From Eonycteris spelaea (lineage: Eukaryota > Chordata > Mammalia > Chiroptera > Pteropodidae): a stretch of 64,000 nucleotides of DNA. The notes beneath the pieces were generated by a model that saw only the letters and a list, made by a program, of their open reading frames with translations, made no database searches and was not told the DNA's origin. The DNA lies in contig PUFA01000007.1 of assembly GCA_003508835.1 (NCBI GenBank), positions 14,221,001 to 14,285,000 on the forward strand. The letters are read 5' to 3'. Shown piece by piece: positions 10,731 through 23,599 of the stretch (position 1 is the stretch's first letter; each line of letters starts with the position of its first letter). The translations under genes and the position numbers were made by a program.

Positions 10731-12684
10731 AAGCAAAGAGAGATGCCAAAGAAGCCATTTTAGGGAATTCACTCTGGAGGGAAAAGGAGGCCCACAGAAT
10801 TCCAGGCCGAGGAAGGAAGTGGACAACCTGCTCCTTTGGGGGAAGCAGGCCAGGGCCACCGCCAGCTCCGCCAGCCACTGGGTTGGGCATTCGTTCATCA
10901 CTAGCTCTTCTACTGGAAAAAATATTTTTTTCTCTAAAAAACACTACACATTTTAATATAAAAGATTCCTTGTGAAAGCATCAAAAAATAAAATCATAAA
11001 GGAATAGAAAGTAGTCAGAAATAACATTAATATTTTGTTGCCTATCCTTTAAATTGTCTTCTTTCAACAGACGTATATATTCACATGTAGATATTAATAA
11101 ACGTGAATACACAGTCTTCTTACCTCTCAAAACTAGTAACATACGTTTTGTTTTAAAAACTGGGGTTTTTTTCTTTATGCAACTCACGGACATTTTGTCC
11201 TGATATTGAGTGGTCTTTGAAAATGACTTTAAATTACTGCATAATTATCCTGTGTATACAAGTGCTTCCCTCCCCTCTCTTTTTTAACCGGGGGCAAATA
11301 GCAGGGAAGCTGCAAAGTACTTCGGCATCACCAGCTTTGCTCAAGCCTTTCTCTCGAACGTTAAGCTCGGGTCCGCCATCCTCGTATCTCCTGTTGAGAC
11401 TGGAGAGTCCAGTCATATTAATCCAGCTCTGGTTCTTCTAGAATTCATTTTGGAACATGTGAGACACTGAAGCTCCTGGTCCTGTTTTATCAATGGGAAC
11501 ACCACGGCAATGACAACACTGCCGACCATCTGGCACAAGTTCAGCTCGTGGTGAGCAAATGAATGAACGAATGAAAGAAAGTCGGCTGTCATCACCATCA
11601 TCATTACTTTGCACAGCCCCTCGAAAGCCTAATAGTTTACCGTCAGGCAATCTGATGCCGAATGTTTTCTATTGCTGACTAGACGAAGAACACTTGATCC
11701 CCCAGACGGCCAGAACTTAACTCCACAGAATGGCAGGGGAATTATCGTGTCCCCTTGGCATCGTCTCCAAGGGCCATGTTTTCAGCACTAGATTTTTAGG
11801 AAATATATTGACAAGATGGCTGTTAAGGTCCATATAAAAAACTCAGAGGATTCTTTATGGAAAACAAAGGTCGGTCTGTTCCATACATGATTGAAACATC
11901 AGCCGTCAGGCTCAAGGCCCAGGCGGAGACCACCCCAGAAGGTGGTAAGGAAAGGCGCTTTCATCATGCACCCGCTCCTCTCTGATGTCACTCTGCCTTT
12001 GCACCCACCAAAACCTCACGGCCCTCCCGTCTAACCTCATTTAATTAAAATTTCTACTGAGTTTTTTACTGTCCTGCATTTTATAAATGAGGCCAGAGGG
12101 ATAAAAAAAAAAAAAAAAAAAAGACATATGAACCAGACATATACAAGTAGGTAGCTTACTCCCCCACTTCCTCCTACTATCTCCATATTAATGTCTAGGC
12201 AACATTCCTGATGACTGAGGGTCTGACCTCCTACTCCACGGACCAACGACAGACAGGTAAACCCCAGGCAGGAACGACTGTGAGACAGAAATGATGACTG
12301 GGGCCCTCGGGGACCCTTTGTCTCCTGCTAACCTTTCAGAACCTTCCCATTACAAAGTGAACTGCAGTCACAGCCTGGCTGGATTCCTAACCTCAGTGAC
12401 CTGTCTTCCCCTTCTCACAGCTCCTCTTGTTAATGACATGACAGCTGGAAAGTCAAGGCCTTCATCACCTTTCCTTTGGGTACCAGGAGTGATAAAACGT
12501 GCAGCAGACTCCCTAGAAATCTGGTTTTTAGCCACCTGTACACTGGGGAGGGGCAGGGAGGCAGACGTCAGTTTGTCACTTCCTCTCTCCTCTTCCTTTG
12601 TTTAGCACACTTTTCCACATGGTGCCTCTTCATTCATCCTCCTCTATTCTCTGGGTCCCAGAACCCACGGGAATGTATCTGAGC

Positions 12685-12865
12685 CCTTGGCATATACCAG
12701 CTCATTGAATCCACACAGTCACCCTTCATTGAACAGGTGAGGAAACAGAAGAACAGAAAGGGTAAGTACATTGCTCCAGGTGGCACAGCTTTCAGGTGAA
12801 AGAAGAAAGATCGGAACCAGGTCTTTCTGGGGCCAAAGTCTTGTTCCTTCCAACACTACCTTGAT
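12685..12865 (-). repeat. MIR SINE
   Basis: Reverse MIR order: 'gaacaggtgaggaaacagaa', 'taagtacattgctccaggtg', then 'aagtcttgttccttcc'. Confidence 0.75.
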
Positions 12866-14554
12866 TCTAAAGAGCTCATACCTCTGACTTTACAAATTAA
12901 AAATGCAGCACTTGGTGAAGTGGGCACGCTTGAGAATCGAACCACCCAAATTTTCATCCTGAATCTGTCCCTCTTTTACGCTGCTGGACAACCGCAAACA
13001 AGGCCCTTTGGTGCAGATTTTCCCCAAACTTCACGAGGATGGGAGTAGATTCATGGGGTGACAAAGACAATGGGCGTAAAGGGCTTTGGAAGGAAAACTG
13101 CCCATCAGGCAAGACATTACCATGATTCTCTGCAGAATAAAAAAAAAAAAAACATGCACATTTGCCTAAGACTCCAATGGTTAAAGGAGCAAAGGTGGTG
13201 AGGCCCCATGTACATGGCATTTTCGAATAGCCCGCTCATGGTTTTATTATGGCTTTCCGGGTTCCTCCCCCTTGCCTCTAGATTTCCTAGTCTCGTTTTT
13301 CTAATACCCCTTCTTTAGATACCTAATTAACTAGGGCATACCTCACCTCCTGTCGCTTCCCTTCTAGAAATAGAAATTCTACATCTATAGCCAAAGGGAA
13401 CAAAACCCAAACGCTAGCAACTTGGAAAAGCCTCCAGTTGTCCCTGTGGTGCTGGAAATCCTTGAAAGACAGCTGCTTCTGGGATATTTCAAACATTGGA
13501 ATATGAGCTGAGTGGATATTTTTTTTTATTATTAGCATTGGCTACTCCAAAGAGAATTTAATAATGCATCTAAAAGCACTTGGCAATAGAACTCAGCAAA
13601 TACAGCCACCAAAGCATTAAAATGGCTAAGTGAGAAACAATAAAACTTAAGCTTTTCCCTAAAAATCCAATCTGGATTTCCTCAGATGCAAGACTTCGAC
13701 AAACTATCCCACCTGCTCCCTCACTTTTCTACACCTTTCAAAACTTCCTTCTGAGTCAGAATATGTCAGTGCCACACAGGGGTCTTCGTCGACTGCTTCA
13801 CCTCTTTGCCAAACGCTCCCCGAGTGAGTATTCTCGTCTTCACATCCAGGTTCACCGATGCCAGGCAGAAGACAGGTTTTCCCTCTACCAAAGGCAACTG
13901 GCCAACAGCAGATGTGAAGTGTGGAGGAATGTTGAGTGAGGATGATGCCTTTGCGATGGCACACCTGACAGTGCACGAAACCCTAAGCTGGCAGCAGCTT
14001 CAGGCAGGCTCACCCTCGTTACAGGTACCTCCTCTAACTCTGCAGGCTGGAACAAGATGAAGGGGAACTTCTTTATGCCTCCGGATTCATGACTGGTTCT
14101 ACCCTTGAGTCACAGCAGGTGATCACGGGCAACATCTCTTGTTTGACAGGCAACGCCTTGGCCCAGAATCATATGCTGTGCAAGACACCATCCCCTCAGC
14201 CCCTGCAAGAAGGTACCACTGCTCCCATTTCAAACACAAAGGCATAGTCCGTGGCAGGCGTTCTCCCTAAGTTTGGAAGGTAGATGCATGATACACTTCA
14301 GGGGAGAAAGCAAGTCTCAAAGAGACACATGTACGGTGACTCGTTAGGGAAATTTCTTTTTTTCTGACAAAGAATCACAGATTAATGAAATAGGACTAGG
14401 CGCCAATCTAAAGGGGGCCTCGACGGACCGTGTAATTCCCGTTCTACTGTGTATAGAATAGCCAGTATTTCCCCTTCTCAATTCCTCATGAAACTTGTGC
14501 TAGTGGGGAAAACAGAAGAAAGGAGAAGACATCTTTACTTTCCCGAATACTCCC

Positions 14555-14765
14555 TTTTTTTGTGAGGCATGATACTAAATATTTTAAACAGATTACCTCA
14601 TTTAACACCTGTGATAAACCTATGACAAAGACAGTGTTATCCTTAGTCTAAAGGTTGGAAGGTGGTAAGGCCAAATTAAAGAGATTAAGTCACCCACTCA
14701 AGAAAACCAGCCATAAATGACAGAGCCAGAATTCAAACACTGGCTAATCTTTTAAAATATAATAC
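14555..14765 (-). repeat. MIR SINE
   Basis: Reverse MIR blocks: 'attacctcatttaacacctg', 'gttatccttagtctaaaggt', then 'gacagagccagaattcaaac'. Confidence 0.75.
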
Positions 14766-15869
14766 TCTATACCCCCCATATATACACATTCATACATATA
14801 CACACAGAAACATATCCATGTCCACATCTACACTTTTATTCTCCTATGCACCTGTGATTAAAACGTGAGCGGATCCATACCAAGGCACATGTATCAAGAT
14901 GAATTCCATAAGCATGGCAAGTGAGGGCTGAATCTTCACTGAGAAGCTCCTGGGTTACTCAAGTCTAATTAGGCAGGATACCCCTTTAAAGGAACAGCCG
15001 GTTTTATTCCTCACTCGTTGCCTCTGTAGTCATCCAATCTGAAACAAGTCTGGGCAGAGAAAAGAGGCAAGCAATGCTAGGGCAAGGAGAAGCTAGTTGC
15101 ATGACAACAAAATCAATATTTAACAAATGCAGGAATAAAAGTAGTTCCCAGAAATGGCAAATGAGGGGTTGATGAACAGCTAAAACGCACATGCTGTCTC
15201 CAAGGGATACAGCCCCAATGTAAACAGCCCAGGCCACTTCCAGGTTGTGGAGACCAAGGTCATGGTGACAGAGCTATACCAGAACTGGCAAACATGAGCA
15301 GTAAATAACAAGATACTGGAGACAAGCGCATGTGTATGTGTGTGTCAGGGAAAGAGGGGGAAGGGAGAGGGTAACTGGTGATGCACAAACCTTGAACTCG
15401 GTGTCCCCAGAGACTAAAAGAATGCTCAAATAGTCTATTTTTGAAGAGAAGACAGTGTGACTGTCACCAAAGATACAATCTAGTCAGGAAGTCCAGTCAC
15501 AGCTCTTATTCCCTAGAAATGCTACAGCAACATGGGTGCCCATTAATCAGATTCACACCTCAGTTTGTCCAACGACCCCAGACCGGCCACCTTGTATTAA
15601 GTAAACTGAATACAAGAAAGGAGTTTTCTCAATGAACCATGCCATGTTAATGTTGATGAGGACTTTTCTCCCAGAAACATGGATGGGATCATTCCATGGT
15701 TCTTGCAACATCTCAACAAGTGTGAAATGACAAGGACGCCAAGCTTCCTGCCTGTCCTTCGACAGCAGTCTGAAGAGAAGCCCAGGGTTTACAGATTTTC
15801 AAATTCCTTTTTTACCCTGTCCTCTGTAACAGTGGGATATTCTTTGATGTTTTATTTATTACGGACAAG

Positions 15870-15965
15870 AGACCGACATTTTCCAAACTGTAGTCCATGG
15901 AGCATTAATGGATGGTATAAGGTATTGCATGAAAAAAGGTTCTGTGGCCAAAAACCTTTGTAAAA
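15870..15965 (+). mobile_element. hAT-like (MER) DNA transposon fragment
   Basis: The stretch 'ccaaactgtagtccatggag' followed by 'gaaaaaaggttctgtggcca' resembles a common non-autonomous hAT family. Only part is preserved and the family name is uncertain. Confidence 0.45.
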
Positions 15966-16159
15966 TGTTAATACCAGCTTTATTATAAGACTTTTCAGAG
16001 TCTGTAATATACTTTGCACGTAGTTAATCTCCACATCCCCCAGACTTATATCGTCTTAACAGCCTAGGTTTGTTTGCTTATCTTTGCTGACTATCTCCCA
16101 GGGTTGTATTCCATGAAACCTACTTTGAGAAATTCCAGGCTGGACCACAAGCTCTCTCA

Positions 16160-16280
16160 ACAGACGGCAACTGCCTTAAAAGGACTTCGTCTGACTCATC
16201 ATGGCATCTCCGGCAACAAGGATCATGCCTGGCACCTGGTAGGTGTCTGATAAAATCTGCTGAACACATACATAAATGTG
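16160..16280 (+). repeat. L2-type tail fragment
   Basis: 'ggatcatgcctggcacctgg' followed by 'taggtgtctgataaa' is the usual end of an L2/MIR-class repeat. Confidence 0.45.
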
Positions 16281-17750
16281 GACATGTGAGGCATGTGTGA
16301 GTCCCAGGGTAAAGTATTTGTGACAAAGACTGATGTTAGAAATGTCTCTTGCCGTGACCTTTTAGAGTCTCTATTTTGCAGTACAGGGAACCTATTGGGT
16401 CCATTACTGCCGAACACGTTTATTTACTGCAGTTTGTATCTCATTTTCATAAAGACTTAGGATGCTCACTTGTTCTGTTCTACCAGTGAGTTGGCCAGGG
16501 GAGCCGAGCTTGCACAGAAGGGAGGCTGAACACCATTTAGAAGTGCGCGGTCAACTACCCACTGGGGGGCAGAAAGTGAGACCGAGAAGTCCTGCAACAA
16601 AGGTTGTTTACATCAGCAAGCCCTCCCTTCTGCTTGCATCCAGATGAGCCAAGGCTACGTTTGGAAAAATGGGAGTAGATGTTACCAGCTAGAAGCTAAG
16701 CTCAGGCAAGCTTCAGGACATCTCCGGTGCTCTCTACCAGTGTGCTCCTGAGGGTGGATCCCATGACATGGGGCATTAACTGATCATCTTCAAAGGAATC
16801 CTACGAAGTAAATGGACATGGAACTGGGTTTGAAAAACACTGACACTTTGGTTCCTCAAACAATTCATTTGGTTTAAAGTGTGAACAATGTCAACATCCC
16901 CCCCATCCAGTGGCCTTCCATTAAACTGTCTGGAATAAAATCTTTTTAAATAGACCATGAATTCATCTTATGAGGACAAATGCTGTGTCTCTCCATAAAC
17001 TAAAGCTGCCTGAATATGGTCCTCGCTCTGTTCTGGCAGCAACAGCCCTGGTTTTCCATTCGCCAAACCAACTGACCAGACATCTACATGCACAGATAAT
17101 CACTGCCAAACCACTACCTCAACCCTCTGGGACAGCCAGAACCACAGAGAGGGTGGTGATGAAGATGCCCACACTGCAGGAACAGGCAGAGGCAGAAGGG
17201 TAACAGAAATAGGTGTCTTCGTTTGCTGCTCGGCCAAGGGGGACACTCTCTTCACTACTTGATATGAGACCCAGGACATGAGTGTCTGATGGACAGATGA
17301 TCTTCACTCAAGGTTGAAATGAACTGGTTAAAATCCATCTTAGTATTAACGGAAAAGGATCACATCTCCATCCCCAGCAATATCCATCAACCGTGTTGTG
17401 CCGAAAAAGAAGAAAAAACTGCTTCCCCTTCCTGATTCCAGGACTACTCCTCCTGTTCCATCGCCTAAGAGCTTGTTTACACACTGATGATCTTGACAGA
17501 ATAAATATATAAAAGAGCAGGGCTATAGAGTCAAGGCCAGACTTGAAACATGTATCCCTTAATTCTGTCCCTCAGCAAATAGACATGATTTCAATTGAAA
17601 AAGCTGACCATGAGACAAAGAAGTTCTCATTTCCCATCTAATGAGAGAGACATATATGATTCTGTGAATGGCCATCTCAGAAATTGGTTGGATTTTTGGT
17701 CTGCTTAGCATCCATTTCCTTTAGGGAACAGCTCTTCTTGGGTTCCATGG

Positions 17751-17776
17751 GTCTGTCTCTTTCTCTCCCTCTCCCT

Positions 17777-17845
<69 letters not shown>

Positions 17846-17951
17846 CTCTCTGTCTCTCTCTGTCTCTCTCTCTGTCTCTCTCTCTGTCTCTCTCTCTGTC
17901 TCTCTCTCTCGTCTCTCTCTCTGTCTCTCTCTGTCTCTCTCTCTGTCTCTC

Positions 17952-17984
<33 letters not shown>

Positions 17985-18016
17985 TTCTCTCTCCCTCATT
18001 CTCTCTCTCTCTCTCT
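17751..18016 (+). repeat. Large (CT)n microsatellite
   Basis: About 266 bp of almost pure pyrimidine: an initial CCCTCT run, a long CTCTCT block, then higher-order units of roughly 10-14 bp each starting with G (GTCTCTCTCTCT). PAMR1 is transcribed from the minus strand, so its pre-mRNA would carry a (GA)n purine tract in intron 1. The open frames on both strands (Leu/Ser-rich and Arg/Glu-rich) are repeat translations, not genes. Confidence 0.97.
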
Positions 18017-18214
18017 GACCCTGGAGTGTTGATATCTCTCTCCTTTCCCTCACATCCCCTCCGCCTCCATAGCAGTGAGCATATGACTTACTGACCCCAT
18101 TTTGGCACTTGGATTGTTCAAGAGGTAACTAGTTTTCTTTACTAACACTATAATCTCTTATCACTTGGTCAAAACACAGCCAGCAGATGTCCCCCCGCTG
18201 GACCCACTGCTTAC

Positions 18215-18430
18215 TATGGCAGTGCTGTGTAATTTTTCAGGGCACATGGCCAGCTATGTGACCTGGACGAGGACTGAACCTCTCCCCGCCTCAGTTCTGT
18301 ACGGTGTGAACTGAGGCTCATAACACTACTCCTTCCCTCTTACATTTGCTGTGAGGACAAAACTGACACATGTAAAGCACAGAGGGGAGTGCCTGGTATT
18401 TATCACAGACTCAGTAAATCATTTCAGATC
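18215..18430 (+). repeat. MIR SINE
   Basis: Forward MIR order: 'agctatgtgacctggacgag', 'cctctccccgcctcagttct', 'gctgtgaggacaaaac', then 'gagtgcctggtatttatcac'. Confidence 0.8.
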
Positions 18431-20164
18431 AGGTCCCTTCAAAGAGACTTCTACCTATTGGTGTTTCTAATTCTTCATAATGGCTGAAGAATTTTATGTG
18501 CAAACAACCCCTACCTACTCCTCTCTCAACCTACTACCTGCCCCTTCCAACTCCATTCTCAAGCCTCATGCGCTCTGTGTCCAGCTCACCAATAATTGCA
18601 ACCAAGATAAACGAAAAGAGTAGAGTTGGGCAGGGAGTAGTAGTAAGTCCTACTGATTAAGAGAACAGAATATCTCTGGCCAACTCAAATTCTCTGCCTT
18701 CCTTCAGTGGTTTTGCTTACAGGTATGAGGTTTGGTTTTTCCTACATTTTTCCTTCTTTCTCTCCATTATAAACCTAATGCGTTGGTCCAGGTCTTATGA
18801 TGACTGACAAATAGACTTCCTCAAATATAGACCAGGCTTAGAATCTGATAGACTTTTTACCACTGATCTGGTAGCTTTCAAAGGTCTGGTTGGCCTGAGT
18901 TCTCTGCCCTAGAATTCAGAACTAGAAACTGTAAACACTTCATTTCCCTCCCCTTTAAAATAAAATAAGAGAAGAGGGATCTGGGCTCTTATGACTTTCA
19001 GATATCCACAGAGTGAGGGTGATAGGTCCTCCCACATGCAGGGAGAGTGGGATACAATCTTCCCTCATTTATCACTGATACAGCACTTTTCCAAATTTGC
19101 ACACACACCCAAATAAAATAAATCTTCTAGAGATGGTCTCAGAGGGGGTAGGTAGTTTTTGTTTTATTTGTTTGTTTGTTTTTGCATCAGGATTGGCCAT
19201 CCCCATTGGAGCAGATGGAAATAATTTCCTGACTTAAGGCCAGTCATCAGATCCCACAGACACCATTATCTCAGCCACTTCGTCAGCCAGTGTTACCCAG
19301 GTGTAAATAAGTTTAGGTCAAACCCACAGTCCATGCCGGTGGCATTCCACAGCCCTCCCTAAGACTTCTGAGTATTTCCAAGGGACTTACATGTTCTAGA
19401 TTATCTCTGCTTCTGAGCAACCATGTCCAAGGGCGCTTTGTCGAGAGCTTACTGAACCAGACGTAACACCCAGCCTCATCCTCAGTTTGCACCAAAAGCT
19501 CACTCCCAGAGGCATTCGTGAGAGTAAAATATTTTACCAAAGAGCTGAGGTCATAGACAGAGGTGAGATTACGTTCCGTGAAACACGCATGTTAAGATAT
19601 ATTCGCGGTCCTGCTTTAAAAGTTCTGCCATCTGTTCAGTCCTTAAGGGCTTTACTCACTTGTGTTTCTCCCAATTCAGCACCTCGCCTGCCACCTTCTC
19701 TCCTTCATTCTTACTTTCTGCCCCATCTCGGGAAGGGAGGTCAAAACCTCAAATTCCAGTAGGGACAAGCCAGTAACATACATGTAGGTTGGGAAAGTGG
19801 GATGTCAGGCCATAGAGAAGACCCAGACCGCGTCAGAGCATTCAAGTTCAAAACACTGGTAAGCACTGTGTCCTACTGAACACTTCTGTAGGCCTTTGGG
19901 CCTGCAGACAGCCAGTGTGCAGACCTTCAGCTCCACAGTGTCCCTTCTCTGCCACATCCAGCCAAGAGAGCAAGAGTGCCACCAAAACTGGAGCAGGCAA
20001 GGACTAGTCCCCTCCCACCCTGGCGTCCTGAAGCCCTGCCAAGACGAGATGTGCATTAGCATAATCAAACAATATATTCGATGGTGAGGTGAAGTCAGCC
20101 TGCGCCAGGCGAGCTTGAGCTTAGGACAGTCTGGGCTCACCCCGGGCTCCACTAACCAGCCTGT

Positions 20165-20730
20165 ATATTCTTTATTACTATTGTAGCAAAAATAAATAAC
20201 ATAAAATGTACCATTTTAATCACTTTTAAGTGTACAGTTCAGCGGCTTGTGCAGCTATCACCACCATCCGTCTCCACCTTTTTCACTATCCCAAACTGAA
20301 GCTCCGTGCCCACGAAACACTAACCGCCTGTCCTCCCCTTCCCTTCCAGCCCCTGGGAACTAGTCTACTGTCTGTCTCTGTAAATTTGACTACTCTAGGC
20401 ACCCCATTTTAAGGGAAATCATATAATGTTTGTCCTTTTGTGAGTGGCTAATTTCAGTGAGAATAATGTCATCAAGGTTCCTTCATGTTATATCCCATGT
20501 CAGAATGCGCTTCCTTTTAAAGACTGAATAATATTCCATTGTATGTACATACCCTATTTTATTTATACATGGATGGACATTTTCAGTTTCTACCTTTCAG
20601 CTACTGGGAATAATGTTGCTATGGACACTGGCTTACAAATATCGGTTAGAGTCCCCACTTTTGTTTGTGTATATATCCAGGAATGAAACTGCTGGATCAA
20701 ATGTTTAACTTTTTGAGGAACCATGCCTGT
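20165..20730 (-). mobile_element. L1M LINE 3' end, 5'-truncated
   Basis: In reverse orientation this is an L1 3' UTR and the end of ORF2: 'aagtgtacagttcagcggct', 'aatattccattgtatgtaca', 'gctggatcaaatg'. It sits antisense to the window and sense with PAMR1. It is old and decayed. Confidence 0.8.
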
Positions 20731-20734
20731 GTAT

Positions 20735-20865
20735 CCTTGAACAGGTCACAGAGCCTCTCTGAACTTCACCTGTAAAATGGGGAAGATAAGAGTGGACTAA
20801 GAATGCATGTAAAACATTTGGCTCAAAGACTCGGCACAGCATAAATTTTTACAGGTGTTTTAACT
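20735..20865 (+). repeat. MIR SINE fragment
   Basis: 'cacagagcctctctgaactt' followed by 'cacctgtaaaatggggaaga' is the MIR core. It directly abuts the L1 fragment. Confidence 0.65.
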
Positions 20866-21858
20866 CATTGTCCTCTGAATTTGAGGTACTCAAACTACAT
20901 GTCTTTCAAGTCACTCCAAGCTCCAAAAATCCATGATCCTACCATTAAATTATTTTCCTGCTGGAGAAGCCAGGAGTTTGCAAGAGTATATATCAGGGAA
21001 CACCCTCTTTACGGTCCCCACAAAAATACACCCCTGCCAAGAAGGCCCAATTTGCATAGCTCTCTCCTTGGAATTTGCTAACGCATCCCATTAGAAACCA
21101 ACATCCAATTTTTTCTTGCCACTCCTCTCCCCTTGCTTTCTTTCCACATTCCCTTCCTCAGCTCCCTCTCCTGCCCACTGAATATCTGTGCTTCAAATTA
21201 TCTTCCCCCACTGCCTCTGTGTTCATTCCCCACAAGCTAATGTCTGTTGGAAGCAGCACTTGCGAAGTTATCCATATTAAGGTTTCATTCCCCAGAGTCA
21301 CATATTTTAAATGAGTTTTTCCTCTTGGGCAGAATCCTGCTGGCAGAGCTACTGCTATTTGGTGAAGTCAGTGGAGTTGAGTTTCTCTCTCACATGCTGT
21401 TTATGTTGGGTTATCGCTTGGCCTAATGTTTGGATTCTCATCCTCCAACATGTGTCCCGTGCCGATGAGCAACAAAGACCTCCTGTGCCATCCCAGTAGA
21501 TGTTTATGTTTCATTAAATGCTCATTTAAAAAAAAGCAATTAGAGGAGATACGCTTTCAAGCTTCTCTTGGCAGGGCCAGATTTAGATTCCAGCAGGGAG
21601 TGGACTCACTACTTAGAGAAACATTTTCCTTCCCCATGCTGTTCCTCCGTCTTCCCTCAAAATGTGATCCCTCAGCAACTGAAATACCCTCGCTGGACAC
21701 GGGAAGTTGCTCTGACGCTCGGTCAGTAGCTTGGCTGCCAAGAAACCACTCACCCTGCCTGAAGCTGTTCCATAGCAGAAGGTAAAAGAGATTCTCAGGT
21801 CAGAAACAAATGGGTTTTTCAGATCCTGGGCAAGGAAAACGGGACAGCTGAGCTTTGG

Positions 21859-21886
21859 GTTTTTTTGTTTTGTTTTGTTTTGTTTT
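21859..21886 (+). repeat. (TTTTG)n short tandem repeat
   Basis: A T-run followed by four TTTTG-type units in intron 1. Confidence 0.85.
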
Positions 21887-23348
21887 AACTTTTATGGGTT
21901 TGAGCTATCTCACCTGCCACATTATAAAAAAAAAGCAGGGGACTGTTTGTGCAGCCATGAGGACACCAGTCATCTGAGCCCTGGCGCTCTGGGAAGGACT
22001 GGGTGGGCTTCTGTGGAGTTGGGCTGGGGCCACCATGCCTGGAGGTTTGGCTCCAAAACACAGAGATGGAGCAGGAAGGCATCTTCATGCAGAGTTGTCG
22101 CCCTCTCCCAGGCCAAGTATCTTGGTTCATGGGTTATCAGGCTCCTCATGGGGCCCATCTTTCTTCATTATTGTCTTTGCGCTGCTCCAGATGAGAAAAA
22201 ATTCAAATGAAATACTCTCCAGTTTGAGAGTAAATCATCAAGGAAGATTTCACCTGGGTCAGTCTATATAGATGAGAAGAAAATGCTGACCAAAATGGTT
22301 CGGGTTTTTTTCCCCCCGTACTTCTTGGCTTTTTGTTCATCGCGAAGGGATGATGCTGGAGTTCCCCTACTATACCGTAGCCTATTGCATTTAGCATCCT
22401 CGCCACCCGACTTAACCCGTTTCATCCTCAGGGAGCTTGCCAGCTAGTTGCAGCAATGCAGCACCCACCTTTCCGTCTCTAGAGCCCAGACGACAGTAAC
22501 TAGCACAAGTGACAGGTAGCCGGCACAGAAGGAAAGCAGCAAAAGCTCACGAATTCCCTGCTCCTATGAACTGCTACCCTGTTTGTAGTTTCTGCACACT
22601 GCAACCTGCTCGTACCTCCTGATACTTCCTCCCTCGAGCCTAGAAGGACAGAAGCTCCTAGGAAGTCCCAGTTTTCCTGCCAGCCCTGAGCAAGTACAAA
22701 ACAAGCCTGCCAGTCCCTCGCTTCTGCCCTCAGATGGGTCAAGCAGCTCCCTGAAGCTCTGTGTCTGGTTTCAGCCTCGTTTGCCCCAGGAGCCCATTTG
22801 ACATGGGTTGTGGCTCAGAAAATGACATGTGAAAAACACAGAAGCCAGAGCTCTTTCTAAACAAACACTGTGCATCCCCAGAAACACCCAGAAACAACTT
22901 GCACTTTTAACCTCGGTTTTTCCTTCTTTCTCATTATGAGGAAGGAAGTGTGCATATGCTGAGTGAGTAAATCTCCCACGCGGGTCAGTTCTGAAGGGAT
23001 GTGACTATAAGGTCCCATCAACCAAGGCCCGGGAGGAGGAACACCCCCCCCGCTTGCTCTCAATTCATCTCCCCCTCCCACCTACCTCTGAGGGGGGCTC
23101 TTTCCAGTGGAAACTTAGCTTGTGCAAGTCGGAGTGGGTAACTCAGACTGGGTAGATGCCTGGAGGTAATTTTATGCCTTAAAAAGCTAAACATTAAAAT
23201 AAAATACCAAAACCGGTGCTGGTACCCCTCTCTGAAGCAGTTCAGCCCCAAAGTTGAGGTGACAAAACCATGTCATATTCTCAGGCAGGGCAGCAGGCAC
23301 TCCAGCACCACCAACCAAGTCCTCAAGAGTATGACTAGAAGCAGCGGC

Positions 23349-23373
23349 CACCCCCCCCCACCCCCGCCCCCCC
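23349..23373 (-). repeat. G-rich tract on the sense strand, early intron 1
   Basis: The plus strand is nearly pure C. On the transcribed sense strand this is four runs of G separated by single bases, 84-108 nt past the exon 1 donor, fitting a G-quadruplex-forming motif. Confidence 0.7.
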
Positions 23374-23457
23374 GCAGCACCAACTCCTGGGACTCCCCAG
23401 CCCCCAGGAGGGAGATACCTCGCTACAGGGGGCCCTGAAAGCTGCTACTCACAGTAC

Positions 23458-23530
23458 CTCTTGGCAAGGATGAGATGAGCAAGAGCTGCAGGAAAGTGAG
23501 CCCCAACTGCGGCCACCAGCCCAGCTCCAT
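23458..23530 (-). CDS. PAMR1: PAMR1 exon 1 coding part (signal peptide)
   Basis: This is the coding part of the first exon: 73 nt, residues 1-24 plus the first base of codon 25. The minus strand reads MELGWWPQLGLTFLQLL followed by LISSLPR, a typical signal peptide: short N-terminus, a long leucine-rich core (residues 9-19) and a small/polar region before likely cleavage near residues 21-24. It matches my memory of human PAMR1 apart from two N-terminal residues (here WWP, human CWT). The exon ends at a GTACTG donor (23452-23457), which is weak. A strong GTGAGT (23447-23452) lies 5 nt further on. The frame joins exon 2 as Arg-Glu-Tyr-Thr. The start codon is chosen by homology and by a purine at -3 (AACGATGG). 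The gene is minus-strand and continues leftwards. Confidence 0.95.
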
Positions 23531-23599
23531 CGTTCCCGCAGCGGGTGCCGTGAGTGACTGCTGGGGAGGGACCGAGGGAGGCCGGCGGGCAGGCGGCTC

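Larger units (their letters stand above)
8168..23457 (-). other. PAMR1: PAMR1 intron 1
   Basis: The first intron is 15,290 bp. I found no further coding exon in it. Repeats are sparse: old MIR pieces, one L1 3' end, a hAT-like fragment and a large (CT)n tract. The stretches 8200-9740, 10740-12680, 12870-14550, 14770-15850, 16310-17750, 18440-20160 and 20870-23330 show no feature I can name. This is unusually repeat-poor, and because it is a long first intron, some of it may be regulatory. Confidence 0.88.

Noticed and set aside
17677..18094. Arg/Glu-rich and Leu/Ser-rich open frames of 102 and 136 codons on opposite strands
   Set aside because: They are direct translations of the (CT)n/(GA)n microsatellite.
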